Shown here: in pieces, positions 24,893-34,226 of the stretch
Layout of the letters: each line of letters starts with the position of its first letter
Position numbering within the stretch: the stretch's first letter is position 1
Assembly (NCBI RefSeq): GCF_039536245.1
Contig: NZ_BAAAYN010000035.1
Location: 62,001-126,000 of the forward strand
Direction of reading: 5' to 3'
DNA: 64,000 nucleotides
Source: Cryptosporangium minutisporangium
GTDB lineage: Bacteria > Actinomycetota > Actinomycetes > Mycobacteriales > Cryptosporangiaceae
The notes under the pieces: generated by a model
Database searches by the model: none
Told to the model about the DNA's origin: nothing
What the model saw: the letters and a program-made list of their open reading frames with translations, nothing else
Position numbers and translations under genes: made by a program

Positions 24893-27372
24893 GGCGCCTG
24901 CTGCTCGCAGGGCTGCGGGCGCGGCGTCGGCGGCTCGCCGGGACGTTCCTCGCGGTGCTGCTCGGAGTGGCGTTCCTGGCCGCGACGCTGACCATGACTG
25001 CGACGATGACCAGCGCGATCGACGGCTTCTTCACCCGGGCGAACGCGGGGATCGACGTCGTCGTCCGGAGCGGGACCGCACTGGCGGACACCCCGAACGC
25101 GTCCCGCACGCCGATCGACGCATCGCTGCTGGACACCGTGCGCGAGGTGCCGGGTGTCGCGGTAGCGGCGCCGGTCGTCGAGGGGTTCGGGCAGCTGCTC
25201 GGCCGGGACGGCACCGCGATCGCGGTGAACGGTCCCCGGCTGGCCGGTAGCTGGGTGGCCGACCCGGAGCTCAACCCGTACCGGGTGGTGGAGGGCCGGG
25301 CGCCGACGGTCACCGGGGACGTGGTTGTCAACCGGGCCGCCGCAGAGGACGGAGGGCTGCGGGTCGGCGACCGGACGACGCTGCTGACCCCGGCGCCGGA
25401 ACCGGTGCGGGTCGTCGGCATCGTCACGTTCGGCGACGCGGACGCGTTCGGAGGTACGTCGTACGTCGGGCTCACCGCCGCCGACGCGAAGACCTTCCTG
25501 GCGGGCGGACGCGACCGGCTGACCAGCATCCAGGTCAAGGCCGCCGACGGGGTGGCCCGGGACGCGCTGGTCGAGCGGATCGCCGCCACGCTCCCGCCGG
25601 GCGTCCAGGCGATCAGCGGCCAGGCGGCCACCGACGAGACGACCGACGCGATCAACGACGGATTCCTCATCGTGCTGCGGGCGCTGCTCGGCGCGTTCGC
25701 GGGGGTGGCGTTGCTGGTCGCGGTGCTGAGCATCCACAACACGTTCGCGATCCTGGTGGCCCAGCGGACCCGGGAGACCGCGCTGCTGCGGGCGGTCGGC
25801 GCCGTCCGGGGGCAGGTGCTCGCGGCGGTGCTCGTCGAGGCGCTGGTGCTCGGGGCGGTGGCTTCCGGCGCTGGTGTTGCGGCTGGGTACGGCTTGGCCG
25901 GGCTGCTGAAGCAGGTGTTCGGTGCGCTCGGGTTCGACGCACCGGTCGAAGGTCTGGTGTTCCCGCTCTCCACGATCGCCATCTGCGTGCCGATCGGGGT
26001 GCTGGCCACGGTCGTCGCCGCGCTGGCACCGGCCGTCCGGGCGTCCCGGGTGGCACCGGTGGAGGCGCTGCGCGAGGCGGCCGCGGAACGGCCCGGAACT
26101 TCTCGGGTGCGGACAGCCATCGGTGCGGTGCTGGCACTCGCCGGAGTAGTGGCCGTCGGCGCCGGTACCGCGGTCGCGGTCGTCGGCATCGGCGCGGTAC
26201 TGGTCGTCGCGGGGGTGCTCGCGCTGGCGCCACTGCTGGTCGGCCCACTCTCCGGATTGCCGCTGCGCGGGGTCACCGCGCGGCTGGCCCGCCGGAACGC
26301 CCGTCGCAATCCGCGTCGTACCGCGGGAGCCGCCGCCGCACTCCTGATCGGCGTCGGGGTGGTCACGCTGTTCACGGTGGCGGCCGGCTCGCTGGGAGCG
26401 GCGTCCCGCTCGGACGTGGAGAAGGCGTTCACTGGGGACTTCGCGGTGGACAGCGGAGCACGCTTCGGCATGGGCTCGCTCTCGCCCGCGATCGCGCCGA
26501 CGCTCGCCCGGCTACCCGAGGTGTCCGGTGTGGCCGCGGTCGGCGGCGGGCAGGCGCTGGTGGGAGGCGAGGGGACGACCGTCAGCGTCGCCGACCCGCC
26601 GTCGCTGGCGCGCCTGGTGTCCTTCGGGGACGTGGAGGGCGCGCCGATCTCGTCGCTGCGCCCGGGTCAGGTGGCCGTCGCCGAGGGCTCCGGCCATTCG
26701 CGCGGGGAGCGGCTGTCGGTGCGGTACCCGGACGGCACGACCGCGACCGTCGTGGTCACCACCGTGTACGAGGAGAATCCGCTGGTGGGGCCGGTGCTGA
26801 TAAGTGCGGCCGAGTGGACGCCGCACGCGTCGCAGCCACTGGCCGCCGCGGTGTACGTGGGGCTTTCGGACGGGGTCAGCGCCTCCGAGGGCCGAAGCGC
26901 GATCGAGGCCGCGGTCCGCCCGTTCGGCAACCCGACCGTGTCGGACGCCGACGAGTTGGCCGGCGCCGGTGCCGCCGCGATCGACCAGTTGCTCAACCTC
27001 GTCTACGTGCTGCTCGCGATCGCGGTGATCACCGCACTCCTGGGCATCGCGAACACGCTCTCGCTCGGGGTGCACGAGCGGACCCGCGAGTTGGGGCTGC
27101 TCCGCGCGGTCGGCGCGACCCGGCGTCAGGTGCGGTCGCTGGTGCGCTGGGAGTCGGTGCTGATCGCGCTGTTCGGCACCGTGCTCGGGGCGACGCTCGG
27201 CACCGCGCTGGGGTGGGCCCTGATGCGGGCGGCCGGATCGGGGTTCTCGGTGCCGGTGCTGCCGCTGACGGTGATCGTGGTCGGTGGAGCACTCGCCGGC
27301 CTGCTCGCCGGCGCCCGCCCCACCCGCACCGCCGCCCGCCTCGACGTCCTGCGTGCGATCGCCACCGAGTGA
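24889..27372 (+). CDS. FtsX-like ABC permease (two FtsX domains)
   Basis: An 827-aa permease. N-terminal TM (about 18-40), extracytoplasmic domain to about 255, and three TM helices (about 260-385) with LLRAVGAVRGQV form the first FtsX domain. A middle TM, a second extracytoplasmic domain (about 500-700) and a final FtsX domain with LLRAVGATRRQV follow. The duplicated cytoplasmic loop is the family hallmark. It works with the preceding ATPase, probably exporting or sensing a lipid or antimicrobial at the membrane. Confidence 0.93.
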   Translation: MRRLLLAGLRARRRRLAGTFLAVLLGVAFLAATLTMTATMTSAIDGFFTRANAGIDVVVRSGTALADTPNASRTPIDASLLDTVREVPGVAVAAPVVEGFGQLLGRDGTAIAVNGPRLAGSWVADPELNPYRVVEGRAPTVTGDVVVNRAAAEDGGLRVGDRTTLLTPAPEPVRVVGIVTFGDADAFGGTSYVGLTAADAKTFLAGGRDRLTSIQVKAADGVARDALVERIAATLPPGVQAISGQAATDETTDAINDGFLIVLRALLGAFAGVALLVAVLSIHNTFAILVAQRTRETALLRAVGAVRGQVLAAVLVEALVLGAVASGAGVAAGYGLAGLLKQVFGALGFDAPVEGLVFPLSTIAICVPIGVLATVVAALAPAVRASRVAPVEALREAAAERPGTSRVRTAIGAVLALAGVVAVGAGTAVAVVGIGAVLVVAGVLALAPLLVGPLSGLPLRGVTARLARRNARRNPRRTAGAAAALLIGVGVVTLFTVAAGSLGAASRSDVEKAFTGDFAVDSGARFGMGSLSPAIAPTLARLPEVSGVAAVGGGQALVGGEGTTVSVADPPSLARLVSFGDVEGAPISSLRPGQVAVAEGSGHSRGERLSVRYPDGTTATVVVTTVYEENPLVGPVLISAAEWTPHASQPLAAAVYVGLSDGVSASEGRSAIEAAVRPFGNPTVSDADELAGAGAAAIDQLLNLVYVLLAIAVITALLGIANTLSLGVHERTRELGLLRAVGATRRQVRSLVRWESVLIALFGTVLGATLGTALGWALMRAAGSGFSVPVLPLTVIVVGGALAGLLAGARPTRTAARLDVLRAIATE

Positions 27373-27382
27373 CCGCTCGGCT

Positions 27383-27431
27383 GAGCGCTGTGCGTTCCGG
27401 CCGCGGATGGGTCGCGAATCGCACAGCGCTC
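27383..27431. terminator. Hairpin between convergent genes
   Basis: Perfect 12-bp inverted repeat GAGCGCTGTGCG / CGCACAGCGCTC with a 25-base loop, filling the gap between the FtsX-like gene (stop 27372) and the truncated regulator (stop 27433). Confidence 0.65.
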
Positions 27432-27432
27432 G

Positions 27433-27903
27433 TCAACGCAGGAGCCAGCCGTGGGACTCCGCCAAGCGGACCGCCTCGGCGCGGGTACGTGCGCCGGTCT
27501 TGCCGATCGCGGCGGACAGGTGGTTGCGGACCGTTCCCTCGGAGAGGCGGAGTTCCTTCGCCAGGTCGGCGACCGTGCCACCGGCGCGGGCCGCGCGCAG
27601 CACGTCGGTCTCCCGATCGGTGAGCGGGCTCGCGCCGGTGGCGAGCGACTCGGCGGCGAGCGTCGGGTCGACGACCCGGAGGCCGGCGTGCACTCGGCGA
27701 ACCGCGTCGGCCAGCTGCCTGGCGGGGGTGTCCTTGACGACGAAGCCGTTGGCACCGGCCTCCATCGCCCGGCGGAGATACCCGGGTCGGCCCAAGGTCG
27801 TGACGATCAGGATCCGGCAGGGGCGGCCGGGGAACATCGCCGTAGCGCCGGCCAGCGCGGTCTCCGAATCGAACCGCCGCTCGGGGGTAGCGGCACTGGT
27901 CAC
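27433..27903 (-). pseudogene. NarL/DesR-type response regulator lacking the phosphorylation site
   Basis: The frame encodes the second half of a receiver (ILIVTTLGRPGYLRRAMEAG, GFVVKDTPARQLADAVRRVH) and a complete LuxR HTH (LTDRETDVLRAARAGGTVAD). The first ~60 receiver residues, with the acidic pair and phospho-Asp, are missing. Upstream codons (VTSAATPERRFDSETALAG) show no homology to a receiver start. I place the start at GTG 27903 (156 aa); an ATG at 28002 would reach into the next promoter. The HTH may still be made, but phosphorelay control is lost. No kinase gene is adjacent. Confidence 0.75.
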
Positions 27904-27999
27904 GGGTGCCACGGTAGCGCCGAGCCGGGCCAGCGCCCCATGACATCCGGCAGGGGTCCACCTTGCCACTAGACACCGGCACGGCGGGCCCTCAAGATA

Positions 28000-28019
28000 C
28001 ATACCGTCAAGACTGCATC
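28000..28019. promoter_or_regulatory. TetR-type operator before the monooxygenase operon
   Basis: Half-sites CATACCG and CTGCATC flank TCAAGA, and TTTTTT follows. The same 7-6-7 design with the same central TCAAG and following T-run occurs, as a perfect inverted repeat, at 37385-37404 upstream of the tetR gene of the fad operon. Confidence 0.7.
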
Positions 28020-28057
28020 TTTTTTCGACCGCAACTTCCAGTGCCGGAGGTGAGAGC

Positions 28058-29554
28058 GTGTCCGAGGATCTCCCCGCCGAGGTACGAGTCCTGGTGGTCG
28101 GCGCCGGGTTCGGTGGCCTGGCCGCCGCCGCGCACCTCCGAGCCGCCGGTTACCGGTCCGCGGACGACGTCCTGCTCATCGAGCAGGCGGACGAGGTGGG
28201 CGGCACCTGGCGCGACAACACCTACCCGGAGTGCGCCTGCGACGTCCCGTCGGTGCTGTACTCGTTCTCGTTCGCGCCGAACCCCGGATGGACGCGGTCG
28301 TACGGGCGTCAGCCGGAGATCCAGGAGTACCTGGTGCGGACCGCCCGGCAGACCGGGCTGATCGAGCAGATCCGCTTCGGTTGCGCCTTGATCGGAGCGT
28401 CCTGGGACGCCGCGACCTCGCAGTGGGTGGCCGAGACGTCGAGAGGCGTCATCCGGGCCCAGGTGCTGGTCACCGCGACCGGCGCGCTGTCCGCTCCGCG
28501 CCTGCCCGACCTTCCCGGCCTGGAGTCGTTCACCGGCGACGCGTTCCACTCCGCCCGCTGGGACCACGGGGTCTCGCTGGCCGGCAAGCGGGTCGGGGTG
28601 GTCGGCACCGGGGCGTCCGCGGTGCAGTTCGTCCCGGCGATCGCACCGTCGGTGGGGCACCTGACCGTGTTCCAGCGGACGCCGGGCTGGGTCATCCCGC
28701 GCGGCGACCGGGCCTACGTGGCAGGCGAAAAAGCGCTGTTCCGACGGTGGCCGGTCACCCAGAAGATCTCCCGCGGTGCGTGCTACACGTACCGCGAGGG
28801 ATACGTGATCGGCATGGCCCACGCGCCCTCGCTGTTACCGGCGATCCAACTGGTCGCGGAGGCGCACCTGCGGCGGCAGGTGCCCGACCCCGAGCTGCGG
28901 GCCAAGTTGCGGCCGCCGTTCCAACTCGGCTGCAAGCGCGCGCTGCTTTCCAACGACTGGTTCCCGGCGCTCCAGCGACCGAACGTCGAGCTGGTGACGT
29001 CGGCGGCAGCGGAGGTCACCCCGCACGGCGTGGTGGATGCCACCGGCCGCAAGCACGAGCTGGACGTGTTGATCTTCGGCACCGGATTCACACCCACCGA
29101 GCCGCCGGTCGCTCGATTACTCACCGGGCGGGACGGCCGGACGCTGGCCGAGACCTGGGACGGCAGCCCGCGGGCGCACCACGGACTGACCGTGCACGGC
29201 TTCCCGAACCTCTTCCTGATGTACGGCCCGAACACCAACCTCGGGCACAGCTCGATCGTCTACATGCTCGAGTCGCAAGCCCGCTACGTCGTCGACGCGG
29301 TGCGGACGCTCGACCGGGCGAACCTCGCATCGCTGGAGGTCCGGGCAGACGTCGAACACGCCTCCGTCGCCGACGTCCAGCGGCGGCTCGAACACTCGGT
29401 CTGGAACAAGGGCGGCTGCGCGAGCTGGTACCTCGACCGGAACGGCCGCAACAGCGTGATGTGGCCGACGTTCACCTGGCGGTACCGGCAGGCCACCCGC
29501 CGCCTCGACGTGGACAGCTACCACTTGAAGGCGGTGCCGGTTCATGCACTATGA
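28058..29554 (+). CDS. Flavin-dependent Baeyer-Villiger-type monooxygenase
   Basis: A 498-aa class B flavoprotein monooxygenase. It has FAD motif VVGAGFGGLAAAAHLRAAG, BVMO/FMO fingerprint FTGDAFHSARWDHG (FxGxxxHxxxW form), NADPH motif VVGTGASAVQ and the distal IFGTGFTPTEP. It inserts oxygen next to a ketone, or N/S-oxygenates, with NADPH and O2. GGAGGTGAGAGC precedes GTG 28058. First gene of an operon with a ChoD-like oxidase and an acetoacetate-decarboxylase-like protein. The operator upstream matches that of the fad operon, which suggests catabolism of a cyclic or steroid-like ketone (inference). Confidence 0.93.
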   Translation: MSEDLPAEVRVLVVGAGFGGLAAAAHLRAAGYRSADDVLLIEQADEVGGTWRDNTYPECACDVPSVLYSFSFAPNPGWTRSYGRQPEIQEYLVRTARQTGLIEQIRFGCALIGASWDAATSQWVAETSRGVIRAQVLVTATGALSAPRLPDLPGLESFTGDAFHSARWDHGVSLAGKRVGVVGTGASAVQFVPAIAPSVGHLTVFQRTPGWVIPRGDRAYVAGEKALFRRWPVTQKISRGACYTYREGYVIGMAHAPSLLPAIQLVAEAHLRRQVPDPELRAKLRPPFQLGCKRALLSNDWFPALQRPNVELVTSAAAEVTPHGVVDATGRKHELDVLIFGTGFTPTEPPVARLLTGRDGRTLAETWDGSPRAHHGLTVHGFPNLFLMYGPNTNLGHSSIVYMLESQARYVVDAVRTLDRANLASLEVRADVEHASVADVQRRLEHSVWNKGGCASWYLDRNGRNSVMWPTFTWRYRQATRRLDVDSYHLKAVPVHAL

Positions 29555-31220
29555 CGTCCTGGTGGTGGGCAGCGGCTTCGGCGGCAGCGTCACCGCACTG
29601 CGCCTGGTCGAGAAGGGCTACCGGGTCGGCGTCCTGGAGGCCGGTCGCCGGTTCGACGAGTCGTCGTACCCGAAAACGTCCTGGGACTTGCGCCGGTATC
29701 TGTGGGCACCGCAGATCGGCTGTTACGGGATGCAGCGGATGCATTTGCTGCCGGACGTCCTGGTGATGGCGGGCGCGGGTGTCGGTGGCGGCTCGCTGAA
29801 CTACGCGAACACGCTCTACCAGCCCGGGGAAGCGTTCTTCAACGATCCGCAGTGGGCGCACATCACCGACTGGGCCGACGAGCTGGCACCGCACTACGAG
29901 CAGGCGCGCCGCATGCTCGGCGTCACCACCAACCCGTCGGTGACGCCGGCGGACGAGGTGATGCGCCGGGTCGCCGACGAGATCGGCGCCGGCGACACCT
30001 GGCGATCGACCCCGGTCGGCGTGTTCTTCGGTCCATCAGAGGCCGGAGACCCGTTCTTCGGCGGAGCAGGCCCGGAGCGCGTCGCGTGCACCGAGTGCGG
30101 CTCGTGCATGACCGGGTGCCGGGTCGGGGCGAAGAACACGCTGACGAAGAACTACCTGTACCTGGCGGAGAAGGCCGGGGCGGCGGTGCACCCGCTGACG
30201 ACCGTGCGAACGCTGCGCCCCGGGCCTTCGGGCTGGGTGGTCGAGACGGTCCGGAGTGGACGCCGTACCGGGAAGCGGACGTTCACCGCCGACCAGGTCG
30301 TGCTCTCGGCGGGCACGTACGGCACTCAGCGCCTGCTGCACGCGATGCGCGACCGGGGCGTACTGCCCGCGCTCTCGCCACGGCTGGGCGAGCAGACCCG
30401 GACGAACTCCGAGGCGGTGCTCGCCGCGACGTCCCGGCACCGGCGGACCGACTACTCGCGCGGAGTGGCGATCACCGCCTCGTTCAACGCGGACCCGGCC
30501 ACCCACATCGAGCCGGTGCGCTACGGCCCGGGTAGCAACCTGATCGGGCTGCTGCAGACGCTGCTCGTCGACGGAGGTGGGCGCTTCCCCCGCTGGGTGT
30601 CCGCGCTGGGTGTGGCGGCGCGCAACCCCGGTGCGCTGCTGCGCAGCCTGTCGGTGCGGCACTGGTCCGAGCGGACCGTGATCGCACTGGTGATGCAGGA
30701 GCACGACGATTCGCTGGTGGTTTCCGGAAAACGCGGGCTCCTCGGTGGCCAGCGGCTCCGCACCCGCCCGGGTCCGGGTGAGCCGCCGCCGCGCTGGATC
30801 CCGGTGGGCCACGACGTGGTGCGGCGGCTCGCGCGTCTCGTCGACGGTGATCCTGGCGGGTCGTTCGCCGACATCGCGAACATCCCGATGACCGCCCACT
30901 TCATCGGGGGCTGCGCCGTCGGATCGTCCGCCTCCGAGGGCGTCATCGACCCGTATCACCGGGTGCACGGCTACCCCGGGCTGTCGGTGGTGGACGGCTC
31001 CACCGTCTCGGCGAACCTCGGGGTGAACCCAGCGCTGACGATCACCGCGCTGGCCGAGCGGGCGGCGTCGTACTGGCCGAACAAGGGGGACGCCGACCCG
31101 CGACCCGCCCCGGGGGACACTTATCGACGGATAACCCCGGTGGCACCGCAGTCGCCGGTGGTGCCCGCCGCGGCACCGGCCGCCCTACTGTTTCCGACGA
31201 TCCGCGTCCGGGAGTCTTGA
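29544..31220 (+). CDS. choD: GMC oxidoreductase, ChoD/cholesterol-oxidase-like
   Basis: A 558-aa FAD enzyme. VVGSGFGGSVTALRLVEKG is followed by features I recognise from mycobacterial ChoD: LEAGRRF, TSWDLRRYLWAP, GAGVGGGSLNYANTLY, a CTECGSCMTGC cysteine cluster followed by RVGAKNTL, NIPMTAHFIGG, and a C-terminus with YRRITPVAPQSPVVPA. It probably oxidises a sterol-like or other bulky secondary alcohol to a ketone. True cholesterol oxidase activity of ChoD-type proteins is doubtful. ATG 29544 overlaps the monooxygenase end by 11 bases. Confidence 0.9.
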   Translation: MHYDVLVVGSGFGGSVTALRLVEKGYRVGVLEAGRRFDESSYPKTSWDLRRYLWAPQIGCYGMQRMHLLPDVLVMAGAGVGGGSLNYANTLYQPGEAFFNDPQWAHITDWADELAPHYEQARRMLGVTTNPSVTPADEVMRRVADEIGAGDTWRSTPVGVFFGPSEAGDPFFGGAGPERVACTECGSCMTGCRVGAKNTLTKNYLYLAEKAGAAVHPLTTVRTLRPGPSGWVVETVRSGRRTGKRTFTADQVVLSAGTYGTQRLLHAMRDRGVLPALSPRLGEQTRTNSEAVLAATSRHRRTDYSRGVAITASFNADPATHIEPVRYGPGSNLIGLLQTLLVDGGGRFPRWVSALGVAARNPGALLRSLSVRHWSERTVIALVMQEHDDSLVVSGKRGLLGGQRLRTRPGPGEPPPRWIPVGHDVVRRLARLVDGDPGGSFADIANIPMTAHFIGGCAVGSSASEGVIDPYHRVHGYPGLSVVDGSTVSANLGVNPALTITALAERAASYWPNKGDADPRPAPGDTYRRITPVAPQSPVVPAAAPAALLFPTIRVRES

Positions 31221-31894
31221 TGACACGTGCAGGGCTGGAGAACCTGACCGCGATTCCGAGCGTGCGGGAGTCCGTGCTCGCCTCCGACGTCGAGCTGCCC
31301 ACCTCGTCGGCACCGGCGCCGTGGCGGACGAAGATCGACGCCGCGTTCTGGTGGCACCGCGCCTCCGCGGACGCCGCCTCGATGCTGCCGCCCGCGCTGC
31401 GTTCGCTCGGCGTCATCCCGGTGACGCTCGTCGCGTTCGTCCGGTACCGGGAGACTCCGGTGGGGGCGTACTCGGAGGTCTTCGCGAGCCCGGTGCTGCT
31501 GCGGAAGTGGCCGGTGCCGCCGATCCACATCCCGTTCATGGCGGTGGACTCGCTGACGTCGGTGCACGGCGGACGGTCGAACTGGGCGCTGCCGAAGACG
31601 CTGGCGTCGTTCGAATGGGGCGGTGCTGCGGTGACGGCTACCGGCGACGGATGGAAGATGTCGGCGGAGGCACGCGCCAGTACGCCGAAGTTCCCGATGG
31701 CGGGGGGACTGAAGACGCTCCAACTGTTCGACGGAGAACCTCGAGCCGCCTGGGTAGGAATGCACGGGCGCGCTCGCCTGGGACGGGTCACGGCGTCCGC
31801 GGAGGGACCCACGTTGTCCCGGTGGCTGACCCCGGGCCGCCACCCCGCGCTGCTGATCAGCGACGCCACGATGTCGGTCGGCGCCCCCAGGTAG
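31220..31894 (+). CDS. Acetoacetate decarboxylase-like protein
   Basis: A 224-aa protein of the ADC family: YSEVFASPVLL, PFMAVDSLTSVHGGR, then NWALPKTLASFEW, whose Lys aligns with the Schiff-base Lys region of ADC. Many relatives are not true decarboxylases but act on other beta-keto or hydrated substrates. ATG 31220 overlaps the choD stop by one base (TGATG). Last gene of the operon, followed by three hairpins. Confidence 0.85.
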   Translation: MTRAGLENLTAIPSVRESVLASDVELPTSSAPAPWRTKIDAAFWWHRASADAASMLPPALRSLGVIPVTLVAFVRYRETPVGAYSEVFASPVLLRKWPVPPIHIPFMAVDSLTSVHGGRSNWALPKTLASFEWGGAAVTATGDGWKMSAEARASTPKFPMAGGLKTLQLFDGEPRAAWVGMHGRARLGRVTASAEGPTLSRWLTPGRHPALLISDATMSVGAPR

Positions 31895-31905
31895 GCGGCG
31901 CGCAG

Positions 31906-31943
31906 CATATGGACGCTGCGAGCACGCGCGTAGCGTCCATATG
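31906..31943. terminator. Hairpin 1 of a terminator cluster
   Basis: Perfect 12-bp arms CATATGGACGCT / AGCGTCCATATG around a 14-base GC-rich loop, 12 bases after the ADC-like stop. Confidence 0.75.
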
Positions 31944-31959
31944 CCGTTGACGCACACGA

Positions 31960-31998
31960 ACGGAGGGCCGGGAGCGTCATCGCGTCCCGGCCCTCCGT
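31960..31998. terminator. Hairpin 2 of a terminator cluster
   Basis: Perfect 14-bp arms ACGGAGGGCCGGGA / TCCCGGCCCTCCGT around an 11-base loop, midway between the convergent ADC-like and fadB genes. It can serve both strands. Confidence 0.8.
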
Positions 31999-32006
31999 GT
32001 CTGTGC

Positions 32007-32031
32007 GGCGGGGCGCCCGAGGCGCCCCGCC
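32007..32031. terminator. Hairpin 3 of a terminator cluster
   Basis: Perfect 11-bp arms GGCGGGGCGCC / GGCGCCCCGCC with a CGA loop, 7 bases from the fadB stop (32038). It is the first hairpin met by fad-operon transcripts. Confidence 0.75.
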
Positions 32032-32037
32032 CGATCC

Positions 32038-34215
32038 CTACGCGACAGCCTCGCGGAGGGAGCCCGCCTCGACGGCCTTCTCTCGGAGCAGTGCCGGCGG
32101 ACGGAAGCGCTCACCGAACTTGTCGGCGAGCTCGTCCGCGCGGGCCACGAAGCCCGCCACCCCGCCGTCGTACTGGTCGACGAACTGAGCCACGCCTCCG
32201 AAGCCGGGCGGGAACCCGATGCCCATGATCGAGCCGATGTTCGCGTCCTCGATCGAGGTGAGCACGCCCTCCTCGAAGCACCGCGCGGTCTCCACCGCCA
32301 TGATGAACAGCAGCCGGTCCTGGGCGTCCTTGAAGCGCAGCGAGGTCTTGCCCGTGTTCGGGGCCAGACCGTCGGCGTTCGGCGGGAACACCTCGGCGAG
32401 CCCTGGCCAGACCCGCTTCTCCGGCGCCCAGTCGAAGAAGCCCTTGCCCGCGGCCTTACCGGTGCGGTCGTGCTCCTTCACCAACGTGCGCAGGACACGC
32501 AGGCCTGGGTGCGCCGCATCCCCGGTAGCACCCCCACCCTGCTCCTCGATCTTGAGCGGCAGCGTCAGCGTCACCTCGTCGAGCAGCGTCAGCGGCCCGG
32601 CCGGGAAGCCGGCCTGCAGCGCCGCCCGCTCGACGCTCATCGCAGGCAGGCCCTCGGCGAGCAGCGCCGCACCCTCCATGACCATCGTCCCGAACACCCG
32701 GCTGGTGAAGAACCCACGGCTGTCCTTGACGACGATCGGCGTCTTACCGACCGCCCGGGTGTAGTCGTACGCCTTCGCGACGGCTTCCGGCGACGTGTGG
32801 GCGCCGACGATCAGCTCGATCAGCGGCATCTTCTCCACCGGGGAGAAGAAGTGCACGCCGACCAGGTCGGACAGGCCCGCGCCCTCCTGCAGCCCGGTGA
32901 TCGGCAGCGTCGAGGTGTTCGACGTGATCAGCGCGTCCGGTGCGGCGGCCGCCGCCTCCGCGAGCACCTTGTGCTTCAGCGCCGCGTCCTCGAACACCGC
33001 CTCGATGACGAAGTCGCACCCGGCGAGGTCGGCGGCGTCCGCGGTGGCGAGGATCCGACCCAACAACGCATCCCGCTTCTCGGGCGTGCTCCGACCGCGG
33101 GCGACCTGCTTGTCGAGGATGTTCTGCGAGTACGCCTTGCCTTTCTCGGCGGCCTCGACCGAGACGTCTTTCAGGACGACGTCGATCCCGGCCTTGGCGG
33201 TGACGTACGCGATGCCCGCGCCCATCATGCCGGCGCCCAGCACCCCGACCTTGCGAGGCGTGTAGGCGGGCACGTCCGCCGGGCGGCTTCCACCGCCGTT
33301 GATTCGGTTCAGGTCGAACCAGAACGCCTGGATCATGTTCGTGGACGTCTGGCCGGTCGCCAGGTCGGCGAAGTACCGGCCTTCGATCACGAACGCGGCC
33401 TCGATGTCGACCAGCAGCCCTTCCACCGCAGCGCAGAGGATGTGGTGCGGCGCCGGCAGGTTCGCACCCTTGAGCTGCTTGCGCAGGTTCGCGGGGAGCG
33501 CGGGCAGGAACCCGGCGAGCGACGGAGACATCGGCGAGCCGCCCGGGACCTTGTAGCCCTTGGCGTCGTACGGCTGGATGGCCTGCGGGTTGGCGTCGAT
33601 CCACTCCCGGGCCTTGACCAGGAGGTCGGCCGGGTCGCTGACGACCTCGTGCACCAGGCCGAGCTTGAGTGCGGCGGACGCCCGCAGCTGCTGTCCCTGG
33701 AGCAGTACCTGGGTCAGTGCGTTGACCAGCCCGAGCAATCGCACCGAGCGGATGACTCCCCCGGCGCCCGGCAGCAGGCCCAGCGTCACCTCGGGGAAGC
33801 CCAACTTCGTGGCGGGCGTGTCCAGCGCGATCCGGTGGTGAGCGGCGAGCGCGATCTCCAGGCCACCGCCGAGCGCTGCACCGTTGATCGCGGCGACGAC
33901 CGGCACGCCGAGCGTCTCCAGCGTCCGCAGCCGGCGCTTGATGTCGGTGACCGTGTTCAGCAGCGCTTCGCGGTTCTCCGGGCGCGTCTGGATGAGCTCG
34001 TCCAGGTCGCCACCGGCGAAGAACGTCTTCTTCGCGCTGGTGATGATGACGCCCTTGAGGCCGTCCTTCTCCCGCACCAGCCGGTCGACGGTCTCGCCGA
34101 GCGCTGCCTGGAACGCGGCGTCCATCGTGTTCGCCGACGAGTTCGGGGCATCGAGCGTCAACGTGACGACGCCGTCGTCGTCGCGCTCCCAGCGAATCGG
34201 GCTCTCGTTGCTCAC
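32038..34215 (-). CDS. fadB: Fatty-acid oxidation trifunctional enzyme alpha subunit (FadB)
   Basis: A 725-aa bifunctional protein. An N-terminal enoyl-CoA hydratase domain (NTMDAAFQ; INGAALGGGLEIALAAH; LGFPEVTLGLLPGAGG with catalytic Glu) is followed by a Rossmann 3-hydroxyacyl-CoA dehydrogenase (GVLGAGMMGAGIA near 330, GVHFFSPVEKMPL with the dehydrogenase His) and C-terminal helical domains. Size and partner match the mycobacterial FadA-FadB trifunctional complex. GTG 34215 has GGAGCG upstream and lies 11 bases after the fadA stop. Last gene of tetR-fadE-fadA-fadB. Confidence 0.95.
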   Translation of the reverse strand: MSNESPIRWERDDDGVVTLTLDAPNSSANTMDAAFQAALGETVDRLVREKDGLKGVIITSAKKTFFAGGDLDELIQTRPENREALLNTVTDIKRRLRTLETLGVPVVAAINGAALGGGLEIALAAHHRIALDTPATKLGFPEVTLGLLPGAGGVIRSVRLLGLVNALTQVLLQGQQLRASAALKLGLVHEVVSDPADLLVKAREWIDANPQAIQPYDAKGYKVPGGSPMSPSLAGFLPALPANLRKQLKGANLPAPHHILCAAVEGLLVDIEAAFVIEGRYFADLATGQTSTNMIQAFWFDLNRINGGGSRPADVPAYTPRKVGVLGAGMMGAGIAYVTAKAGIDVVLKDVSVEAAEKGKAYSQNILDKQVARGRSTPEKRDALLGRILATADAADLAGCDFVIEAVFEDAALKHKVLAEAAAAAPDALITSNTSTLPITGLQEGAGLSDLVGVHFFSPVEKMPLIELIVGAHTSPEAVAKAYDYTRAVGKTPIVVKDSRGFFTSRVFGTMVMEGAALLAEGLPAMSVERAALQAGFPAGPLTLLDEVTLTLPLKIEEQGGGATGDAAHPGLRVLRTLVKEHDRTGKAAGKGFFDWAPEKRVWPGLAEVFPPNADGLAPNTGKTSLRFKDAQDRLLFIMAVETARCFEEGVLTSIEDANIGSIMGIGFPPGFGGVAQFVDQYDGGVAGFVARADELADKFGERFRPPALLREKAVEAGSLREAVA

Positions 34216-34226
34216 AGTCGCTCCGC

